DNA from: an archaeon
GTDB taxonomy: Archaea; Thermoproteota; Bathyarchaeia; TCS64
Direction: 5' to 3'
Length of the DNA: 13,069 nucleotides
Assembly (NCBI GenBank): GCA_020444005.1
Contig: JAHLLU010000022.1
Location: 1-13,069 of the forward strand
The notes beneath the pieces were generated by a model that did not search any database, had not been told where the DNA came from, and saw nothing but the letters and a program-made list of their open reading frames with translations. The translations under genes were made by a program, and so were the position numbers. Of the stretch, positions 6,433-11,582 are shown piece by piece. Each line of letters starts with the position of its first letter. Position 1 is the first letter of the stretch.

Positions 6433-7284
6433 ATGTACGCCGAGCTGGTTGCCCTAGTCGCATCAATCACCACGGCGTTGAGTAGCGTCATGGCGACTAG
6501 AGGAATGAGAGACAGTAACCCTGACACCGCAAACCTTGTGTTAACAGGTATTCAGACTGTTGTATTATCCGTTTTACTGGTCTTTGATTTGCCTCAGTTG
6601 AATTATGGGGCTATATTCTGGTATGCTTTGGCTGGAGTGTGTGGTAGTTTTTTTGCTAGGCTTCTGACTATGATGAGTTACAAGCGTATCGGTGTCTCTG
6701 CTGGAAGCGCGTTAATCGGTACCAGTCCAGTGGTAACCACGATTCTAGCGGTTTTGTTTCTCGGAGAGCCTTTGTTGTTGGCTGTGGTCTTGGGGGCGTT
6801 CTGTGTCGTAGCGGGGATCGCTTTTATCAACCTTAAGGATGGAAGGCTTAACCTAGACTGGAACCTTGTTTATCTTCCGTTAGGAGCCTCGTTCCTCTAC
6901 GCTTTATCAAATATTATCAGGAAGATGGGTACAAATCTTCAGCCACATGCTATTCTCGGTGCACAGGTAAGTACCTTAGCTGGACTAATGGCATGTGGAG
7001 TCTATCTTGCTGTGAAAAGTGGATTTCGTGACTTGGAGATTAATCGAGATAATGTGTGGTGGCTTGCAGGTGCAGGGGCGGTGAACGCTTTTGCTTGGAT
7101 CACTGTTACTATGGCGATTAATCTAGGCAGGGTCTCAGTGGCGTCCTCAATCATCTATAGTTATCCTTTGTTTAGTCTGCTCTTGTCTCGGTTACTGCTC
7201 AGAGACGAATACTACAACCATTACATGGTCATTGGCAGCTTGTTTATTGTGGTGGGGGTAGCGATAGTCTCCTTGTTTGGCTGA
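6433..7284 (+). CDS. EamA-family (drug/metabolite transporter superfamily) permease
   Basis: Integral membrane protein of 283 residues with about ten predicted helices arranged as two EamA repeats (roughly 1-133 and 145-283). The end of each repeat shows the typical pattern: GTSPVVTTILAVLFLGEP (95-112) in the first and YSYPLFSLLLSRLLLRDE near 244-261 in the second. EamA proteins usually export or import small metabolites; the substrate cannot be predicted. The ATG at 6433 starts directly at helix 1, with no Shine-Dalgarno. It is transcribed divergently from the zinc-ribbon gene and precedes the cytochrome-b-like gene by 32 nt on the same strand, so read-through is possible though no functional link is evident. 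Confidence 0.92.
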   Translation: MYAELVALVASITTALSSVMATRGMRDSNPDTANLVLTGIQTVVLSVLLVFDLPQLNYGAIFWYALAGVCGSFFARLLTMMSYKRIGVSAGSALIGTSPVVTTILAVLFLGEPLLLAVVLGAFCVVAGIAFINLKDGRLNLDWNLVYLPLGASFLYALSNIIRKMGTNLQPHAILGAQVSTLAGLMACGVYLAVKSGFRDLEINRDNVWWLAGAGAVNAFAWITVTMAINLGRVSVASSIIYSYPLFSLLLSRLLLRDEYYNHYMVIGSLFIVVGVAIVSLFG

Positions 7285-7316
7285 TTCTTTTTAGCCCCCC
7301 GTTCCAGAGTCATTAT

Positions 7317-7799
7317 GTGAATCCTAGAAGCCCGCGTTTCATGATGCTCGCTGGGGTTTTGTTGGTTTTTTTAGGGTTGATTCTATATCGACCAATCCAG
7401 TTTAACGCGGACTGGTCTATTGATGTAAAGGATTTGCTTCACTGGGCTGGTATTGTTGCCGTTGTAGTATTATCCATGACCTCTGTTCTGGCGGTTAAAC
7501 GGTTTAGGGGCAATCTATCGGTTTCTTGGTTGAATTTTCATTGTATTGGTAGCATTGTTTCGGCTGCTCTTGCATTGGTGCATAGTCGGACAAGGGCTGC
7601 TGTCATTCTTCCTGTTCATTATCATAGTTATTTGACGCTGGCGTTGCTTGTTTTGCTTGCTTTCTCTGGTGCATTGATTAGGCTCTACCCGGGTAACGAG
7701 ACAGTAAAGCGTTATTGGAGGGTCTATCATCTTCCCCTCTCCGTCAGCTTCTATGTGACGCTATTCTACCACGTGGTGGTAAAGCTGGGGGTAATCTAA
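7317..7799 (+). CDS. Five-helix membrane cytochrome b-like protein (MsrQ / ferric-reductase TM-domain-like)
   Basis: Predicted heme-b membrane subunit of 160 residues with helices near 9-24, 41-61, 72-90, 103-123 and 136-156. Helix 3 has His75 and His89, and helix 5 has His138 and His152. Both are H-x13-H pairs, the bis-histidine spacing that holds stacked hemes in ferric reductases and NOX enzymes. Further His at 42, 101 and 103 lie near helix ends. It overlaps the molybdopterin protein gene by 1 nt (TAATG at 7797-7801), as expected for a redox pair: electrons would cross the membrane to or from the outside Mo site. The start is GTG at 7317, with a T-rich TATA-like run about 27 nt upstream; ATG at 7341 is an alternative. 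Similarity to MsrQ is inferred from topology and histidines, not from an alignment. Confidence 0.82.
   Translation: MNPRSPRFMMLAGVLLVFLGLILYRPIQFNADWSIDVKDLLHWAGIVAVVVLSMTSVLAVKRFRGNLSVSWLNFHCIGSIVSAALALVHSRTRAAVILPVHYHSYLTLALLVLLAFSGALIRLYPGNETVKRYWRVYHLPLSVSFYVTLFYHVVVKLGVI
7787..7792 (+). promoter_or_regulatory. Shine-Dalgarno deciding the start of the molybdopterin protein
   Basis: GGGGGT ends 6 nt before the ATG at 7799 and lies inside the 3' end of the cytochrome gene. With the TAATG overlap it indicates translational coupling. It supports this start over an upstream ATG at 7715 in the same frame, which would precede the signal peptide by 28 residues. Confidence 0.6.
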
Positions 7800-8455
7800 T
7801 GAAACGAGTACTTCTAGCGCTGATGGTTTTCCTCCTCTGGGCTCCAACTGTTTCAGCTCAGACAGATGAACCAGTCATCAGAATCTATGGAGCGATGGAG
7901 AACCCCATTAACATCACGTACTCAGAGTTTCAACAGCTACCCATGGTAAGCATCAACGCCAGCACCATTTGTGTAGGTTCTCCACCCGAGACTCCTGGTT
8001 TGAACAGCTATGTGGTCTATACTTACAACTGGACTGGTGTTAGGCTTAGTGATGTTCTGGCGCTTGTTGAGCCCACGGAGGATGCTGTGGATATCAAGTT
8101 CGGAGATAACACGTTGTATAGTAGTAGTATTCCAATCGCTGAGATTAGGGATGATATGATCTTGGCGATTTATGCTGATGGTGAGGTTTTGACACGTGAG
8201 CAGGGGTATCCCTTCAGAGTCGTGTTACCGTGTTACTGGGGTTACAAGTGGGTCAAATATGTGAGTTATATCGAGGTCACTGATTTTGATCATGAGGGCT
8301 ACTGGGAGAGCCATGGATACCCTGATGATGGTAGGATACCTGACTGTGTACCCGTAGCTGAGAACCCGGTTGTATTCACAAACACTAGTCTTGCGTTGAT
8401 TGGTATTGGGATAGTTTTAATTGGTGCTTCCGTCTTCTCTGCTTCTAGGCGTTGA
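7799..8455 (+). CDS. Exported, membrane-anchored molybdopterin oxidoreductase (sulfite-oxidase fold, MsrP-like)
   Basis: Predicted molybdenum enzyme of 218 residues. Residues 1-20 are a Sec-type signal peptide (cleavage after VSA), without a twin-arginine. The mature part is the oxidoreductase molybdopterin-binding (SUOX/YedY) domain: Cys58 in STICVG is the probable Mo ligand, the GYPFRVVLP segment (136-144) and GYKWVKYVSYIEV (148-160) are core signatures, and HEGYWESHGYP (165-175) closes the domain. Residues 196-215 are a hydrophobic C-terminal anchor followed by RR, leaving the domain outside the cell. There is no C-terminal dimerisation domain as in animal or plant sulfite oxidase. It pairs with the overlapping cytochrome-b-like gene. 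The substrate is unknown; sulfoxides, sulfite or other oxyanions are possible. The 3' end overlaps the asparaginase gene by 11 nt. Confidence 0.87.
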   Translation: MKRVLLALMVFLLWAPTVSAQTDEPVIRIYGAMENPINITYSEFQQLPMVSINASTICVGSPPETPGLNSYVVYTYNWTGVRLSDVLALVEPTEDAVDIKFGDNTLYSSSIPIAEIRDDMILAIYADGEVLTREQGYPFRVVLPCYWGYKWVKYVSYIEVTDFDHEGYWESHGYPDDGRIPDCVPVAENPVVFTNTSLALIGIGIVLIGASVFSASRR

Positions 8456-9335
8456 TACCTGACTCTAGATTATCGTCTTTGATTGACGCCCAGACCATTC
8501 TCTTTGTTGTGAAGCTGTGACCGATATTGCCTTCACTGTCCACTGCGATCAAGCCACCGTTTCCATTCACCCTTACAGCCATGTAGCCAAGGGCTTTCTC
8601 AGCAGCCACCTGAACACTCATCCCAGCCTCCATATAGCTCAGTACAAGTTTTGATAGGTTCACCTTGAGAATGGACTCTCCGTGTCCAGTAGTTGATACA
8701 GCTCCAACCCGGTTATCCGCGTAGCCACCTGAGCCAATGATAGGCACATCGCCCACCCTGCCAACCCGTTTTCCTGTAACTCCCCCCGTACTTGTAGCAG
8801 CGGCTAGATTGCCCTCTTCATCAAGAGCCACAGCTCCTACAGTTTCATGACCAAAGGTTTCACCAAATTCCTGTGTCTTTAGCCACTCCTCCAAGCCTTT
8901 ACGAGCGTCATCGGTCACCAGCTGATCCTGTGTGATGCGTTCTACCTTGAACTCGTTAGCGAGCCTGTTGGCTCCTTCACCAATCATCAGCACATGTGGT
9001 GTCTTTTCCATCACAAGTCTAGCAAGTTTAATCGGATAACGTACATCCCTGAGCCCAGCGACCGCACCCGCATTGAGTGAAGCTCCATCCATGATTAGGG
9101 CATCCATCTCAACAGTAGCATCTGTTGTGAGCACCGAGCCTATCCCGGCGTCAAAGATGGGGTTATCCTCCATACTGTTTACTGCAGCTACAACTGCGTC
9201 AAGGGCTGAGCCTCCCTGTTTGAGTATCTTCCAGCCTTCTCGTACCGCTGCCTTTACGCCTTTGATGTTCTCGTCAACTTGTTCGTCTGGGATGCCCCAT
9301 GCTCCGCCATGGACCACGATAACCGGATTAACCAT
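8445..9335 (-). CDS. Isoaspartyl peptidase / plant-type L-asparaginase (Ntn hydrolase)
   Basis: N-terminal-nucleophile hydrolase that removes isoaspartyl residues from peptides and hydrolyses asparagine. The precursor cuts itself to expose a catalytic threonine. With ATG at 9335 the protein has 296 residues, usual for the family. It shows HGGAW (9-13), GGSALDAV (41-48), the cleavage site HETVGAVALD with Thr165 as the predicted nucleophile, STGG (182-185), GRVGDVPIIGSGGYAD (192-207) and TTGHGE (215-220). No signal peptide is seen, so it should act in the cytosol, on damaged proteins or their peptides. A TTG at 9341 would add two residues. The tail overlaps the molybdopterin gene (8445-8455), and the cupin gene is divergent. 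Confidence 0.94.
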   Translation of the reverse strand: MVNPVIVVHGGAWGIPDEQVDENIKGVKAAVREGWKILKQGGSALDAVVAAVNSMEDNPIFDAGIGSVLTTDATVEMDALIMDGASLNAGAVAGLRDVRYPIKLARLVMEKTPHVLMIGEGANRLANEFKVERITQDQLVTDDARKGLEEWLKTQEFGETFGHETVGAVALDEEGNLAAATSTGGVTGKRVGRVGDVPIIGSGGYADNRVGAVSTTGHGESILKVNLSKLVLSYMEAGMSVQVAAEKALGYMAVRVNGNGGLIAVDSEGNIGHSFTTKRMVWASIKDDNLESGINA

Positions 9336-9391
9336 GTACAATATGTTGTGGTACCTGCTTATGAAACCTGTACCGCATAGGCTTCCATTAC

Positions 9392-9403
9392 TTTTTAATA
9401 ATA
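9392..9403 (+). promoter_or_regulatory. TATA-like box for the cupin gene
   Basis: TTTTTAATAATA is centred about 32 nt before the ATG at 9430, predicting a start near 9424 with a leader of only a few nucleotides. It lies in the 94-nt region shared with the divergent asparaginase gene. Confidence 0.45.
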
Positions 9404-9429
9404 ATTGACCACCTATGCTTTGATTCTAC

Positions 9430-9783
9430 ATGAAAACAGTATTACCCGGAGAACATCCTACACTGGAGACCGTACCGGGAAGGTTCGGCGAGATAATTAT
9501 AGTCGGAGAGAAAGCCATGATGATGAGGCTCACAGTACAACCCAACGTACCAACTCCCTCGCACAGTCACCCCCACGAACAAATGGGTATCGTGCTTGAG
9601 GGTGAGGGCACACTATACATTGATGGCGAGGAGAAGCATATCACAAAGGGCACCAGTTTCTGGGTTCCCCCAAACGCGGCGCACAACTTTGATGCTACCG
9701 GTGACAAGCCTGCGGTGCTTTGTGAGTGTTTTACACCCCCAAGGGAAGACTACTTGGAGATCGTGGCTAATCAGAAGAAGTAA
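9430..9783 (+). CDS. Single-domain cupin, KdgF-like metal site
   Basis: Small cytosolic beta-barrel of the cupin_2 type, 117 residues. The first cupin motif is PSHSHPHEQMGIVLEGEG (43-60); His45, His47 and Gln51 are predicted metal ligands. The second motif, PPNAAHNF (80-87), gives His85 as the fourth. The HSHPHEQ wording is like that of KdgF, which opens the ring of 4,5-unsaturated uronates, but it also occurs in cupins of unknown role, so I assign no reaction. No sugar-uronate genes are nearby to support a KdgF role. An in-frame TTG/GTG extension is not needed; the ATG fits the TATA-like box. It converges on the cyclotransferase gene, with 8 nt between stop codons. Confidence 0.87.
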   Translation: MKTVLPGEHPTLETVPGRFGEIIIVGEKAMMMRLTVQPNVPTPSHSHPHEQMGIVLEGEGTLYIDGEEKHITKGTSFWVPPNAAHNFDATGDKPAVLCECFTPPREDYLEIVANQKK

Positions 9784-9791
9784 TTCTTTCC

Positions 9792-10574
9792 TTATTTTGG
9801 TACAAGTTTTATCTCGAATACGTTGGGCCACAGCTTGCCTGTTACATATATTTTGTCGTTTGCTTGGTCGTAGGCGATGCCGTTTAGTACATTGATGCCG
9901 TTTTGATAATCTAGTTCCTCTACTAGTCCTGTTAGATCTATCCATGAGACTACCATGCCTGTTTCTGGGTCGATTATGGCGATTCTGTCTTTTTGCCATA
10001 TGTTGGCGTATATTAAACCCTCAATGTATTCCAGTTCATTGATCTGATCAATTTCTTTTTCCTCATAGGTGACTGTTAGGGTTGATGTTGTGGTGAGTGT
10101 GTCTGGGTCGATGTAGCTGATGGTTGATGTGCCATCACTCATGATTAGGAAGGTTCCATCAGTGGTGAGCCCCCAGCCTTCACCGCTTATCGTAAAGTTA
10201 CCTGTAGGCGTAAGGTCCATTGTATAGATGAATCCCTTGTTCTCTCGCCATGTTATCTGATAGATGTGGTCGTTGTGGATGGTGATTCCTTCACCAAAGT
10301 ACTCTGGTTCAACCATGATGCTTTTTGTTACCTCGCCTGTCTCTGGTTCTACTATTCGGAGGCTTGATTCGCCGTAGAGTCCTGTTCCTTCATAGAATAG
10401 GTTTTCATGGATTACGAGTCCCTGTGTGAATGCCTCTGGGTCGTGAGGGTATTTGTTGATGATCTCATAGGTGTACTCTGGTTCAATGGGGGTGTCTTGT
10501 TGCCATTGTGTGTAGACGATGGTTAAGCCTAGTAGGATTACTAGTGTTGCTGCGATTCTTTTGTCTACAGGCAT
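9792..10574 (-). CDS. Glutaminyl-peptide cyclotransferase, membrane-anchored beta-propeller type
   Basis: Predicted glutamine cyclotransferase of the plant/bacterial five-bladed propeller family, which converts N-terminal glutamine of peptides to pyroglutamate. With ATG at 10574 it has 260 residues. Residues 7-21 are hydrophobic and act as signal anchor or signal peptide, placing the propeller outside the cell. Family signatures follow: YPHDPEAFTQGL (42-53), YEGTGLYGESSLR (61-73), YFGEGIT (92-98), EGWGLTTDG (132-140), MSDGTS (145-150), and NELEYIEGLIYANIW (179-193) with the ensuing DRIAIIDPETG. A longer frame begins at 10688, but it runs into the divergent acetyltransferase and has no signal; a TATA-like run at 10598-10606 sits 28 nt before 10574. 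Cyclised N-termini would protect surface or secreted proteins. Confidence 0.9.
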   Translation of the reverse strand: MPVDKRIAATLVILLGLTIVYTQWQQDTPIEPEYTYEIINKYPHDPEAFTQGLVIHENLFYEGTGLYGESSLRIVEPETGEVTKSIMVEPEYFGEGITIHNDHIYQITWRENKGFIYTMDLTPTGNFTISGEGWGLTTDGTFLIMSDGTSTISYIDPDTLTTTSTLTVTYEEKEIDQINELEYIEGLIYANIWQKDRIAIIDPETGMVVSWIDLTGLVEELDYQNGINVLNGIAYDQANDKIYVTGKLWPNVFEIKLVPK

Positions 10575-10592
10575 ACAGGTAGCTTTGTTCTT

Positions 10593-10624
10593 GGTTTGAT
10601 AAAAACTAGGCAGGACATATAACC
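10593..10624. promoter_or_regulatory. Back-to-back TATA-like boxes of the cyclotransferase and GNAT genes
   Basis: On the minus strand AGTTTTTATCAAACC (10593-10607) is centred 28 nt from the ATG at 10574. On the plus strand ACATATAACC (10615-10624) is centred 25 nt from the ATG at 10645. Both genes are therefore likely leaderless, from one 70-nt divergent region. Confidence 0.5.
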
Positions 10625-10644
10625 AGAATAACCTTTGATTGATT

Positions 10645-11130
10645 ATGGAAGAAGCGGTCAACCAAGATATCTTGATACGTCCAGCCAAACCAACCGATTA
10701 CGGTATCTTGGCTGAGATGATGGCAGACTCTGATCCATGGCAGAGACTAGGCATCAGCATTAGTGATTCGTTGAGCTTGGTCTCGGAGTCTATTCGTGAG
10801 GTGTATGTGGCTCAGATTGATGATCAGGTTATCGGTGGAGTTATCCTTGAGATGTATGGCTCTTTCACTGGTTATATCAAGTCGATTTGTGTCTCGCCAT
10901 TTTATAGAAACAAGGGTGTCGGGCGTTTGTTGATGGAGTATGTTGAGCAGCGGATATTCAGAGAGAAGCCTAATGTCTTTCTCTGTGTGTCTGGGTTCAA
11001 TCATGAGGCTCAATGTTTCTATGAGGCTCTTGGTTATAGTGTCGTTGGTGTGCTTGATGATTATCTTGTCTCTGGTGAGTCTGAGGTATTGATGCGGAAG
11101 ACGATTGCGCCTATCAATGAGTTTCGTTGA
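10645..11130 (+). CDS. GNAT-family N-acetyltransferase (RimI-like)
   Basis: Acetyl-CoA-dependent acetyltransferase, 161 residues, cytosolic. ILIRPAKPTDY (9-19) is the usual opening of GNAT proteins. The acetyl-CoA pyrophosphate loop is RNKGVG at 88-93 (Q/RxxGxG/A), preceded by the beta-strand IKSICVSPFY (78-87) typical of RimI-like members. The last third (NHEAQCFYEALGYSVVGVLDDYL, 119-141) contains the conserved N...A..FYE.LGF pattern. The acetylated substrate (protein N-terminus, antibiotic or metabolite) is not predictable. ATG at 10645 is preferred over the in-frame TTG at 10639 because of its spacing to the TATA-like box. Codons shift to T/G-ending after about 10740. Confidence 0.91.
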   Translation: MEEAVNQDILIRPAKPTDYGILAEMMADSDPWQRLGISISDSLSLVSESIREVYVAQIDDQVIGGVILEMYGSFTGYIKSICVSPFYRNKGVGRLLMEYVEQRIFREKPNVFLCVSGFNHEAQCFYEALGYSVVGVLDDYLVSGESEVLMRKTIAPINEFR

Positions 11131-11410
11131 AAGAGTTCGTTATCACATTGTTTTCTAGTTAGGTAAACATATTTTTTCTTTTATCGCGTTAAGAAATCAT
11201 TCTATTATGTCAATATGCTGTGTCTGAGTTTGCTCTTCTTTAATTATTCATGTAACAAGTCTAGGTTGGTTTTCTAGTGTCTCAGTGTAATCTGGAAAAT
11301 AGTTGTAGAATAATGTTCTTTTTTACGAATCATTCGTATTTTTTTGTACTATTTTGTGTTTTTCTGTTATTTCTGGAGAAAGAACTGCTAAAATGAATTG
11401 TCGCGTAGAA
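11131..11410. other. T-rich intergenic stretch without a gene
   Basis: About 280 nt between the GNAT gene and the nrdD promoter. I find no ORF with a recognisable product on either strand. The plus strand is rich in T, with T-runs at 11171-11182 and 11318-11324 that could terminate transcription, and the hairpin at 11324-11338. No RNA gene or repeat was recognised. Confidence 0.6.
11324..11345 (+). terminator. Hairpin plus T-tract, candidate terminator
   Basis: TACGAATCATTCGTA (11324-11338) can form a five-base-pair stem around the loop ATCAT and is followed by seven Ts. T-runs flank both sides. It lies 195 nt beyond the GNAT stop codon, so it may terminate GNAT transcripts or insulate nrdD. 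The stem is short, and archaeal termination relies mainly on T-tracts; the palindrome could equally be a protein-binding site. Confidence 0.4.
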
Positions 11411-11416
11411 ACGTAA

Positions 11417-11425
11417 CTATTATAA
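11417..11425 (+). promoter_or_regulatory. TATA-like box upstream of nrdD
   Basis: CTATTATAA lies in an otherwise mixed region and would start transcription near 11447, giving a leader of about 135 nt. A second AT-rich candidate, GAAATAAA (11451-11458), would start near 11480 and would remove the 5' arm of the structured element at 11470. Confidence 0.4.
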
Positions 11426-11469
11426 CCCTCACTCTACCAGTAGTGTACTAGAAATAAACAGCCACTATA

Positions 11470-11558
11470 TCTAGGGGAAAACTCGGGGGAGGAGGCGTCA
11501 TCAATTGATACCATAGTCATCCGTATGCATCCATCACGGACGCTATGATTCTCCTAGG
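11470..11558 (+). promoter_or_regulatory. Candidate structured 5' leader of nrdD
   Basis: Positions 11470-11479 can pair with 11549-11558 (CUAGGGGAA against UUCUCCUAG plus an outer U-G), a ten-pair stem with two G-U wobbles. One nucleotide inside its 3' arm, 11512-11516 (CAUAG) pairs with 11543-11547 (CUAUG), and after a small internal loop 11520-11524 (UCCGU) pairs with 11536-11540 (ACGGA), capped by an 11-nt loop. The remaining enclosed part is purine-rich (GGGGGAGGAGG, 11485-11495). The element ends 24 nt before the nrdD ATG. By eye it does not match TPP, FMN, purine, cobalamin or fluoride riboswitch cores. No covariation evidence is available. Confidence 0.35.
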
Positions 11559-11569
11559 GCTGAACGTTT

Positions 11570-11575
11570 GGAAGG
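11570..11575 (+). promoter_or_regulatory. Shine-Dalgarno of nrdD
   Basis: GGAAGG ends 7 nt before the ATG at 11583. It supports that start over the in-frame TTG at 11568, which overlaps this site. A Shine-Dalgarno here fits the long leader and contrasts with the leaderless neighbours. Confidence 0.5.
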
Positions 11576-11582
11576 CAAGAAA

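Noticed and set aside
7715..7798. A longer start for the molybdopterin protein at 7715
   Set aside because: It adds 28 unrelated residues before a clear signal peptide and overlaps the cytochrome gene. ATG 7799 has a Shine-Dalgarno and a TAATG coupling.
9613..9999. Minus-strand frame of 128 residues across the cupin and cyclotransferase ends
   Set aside because: Arg-rich shadow of two well-supported genes with no recognisable domain.
10575..10688. A longer N-terminus for the cyclotransferase (start at 10688)
   Set aside because: It would overlap the GNAT gene and its promoter. The shorter form begins with a signal anchor and has a TATA-like box at the right distance.
11441..11474. NrdR-box-like words (TAGTGTACTA and CACTATATCTAG) upstream of nrdD
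   Set aside because: Each matches the NrdR pattern only partly, and the spacing between them does not fit the usual tandem arrangement. Not enough to call.
11500..11509. Perfect palindrome ATCAATTGAT
   Set aside because: Short, AT-rich, single copy, and inside the candidate leader downstream of the promoter; a chance occurrence is likely.
11470..11558. The idea that this foldable segment is a tRNA
   Set aside because: There is no TPsiC-like GTTCRA sequence, no D-arm pattern and no anticodon stem in the right place.
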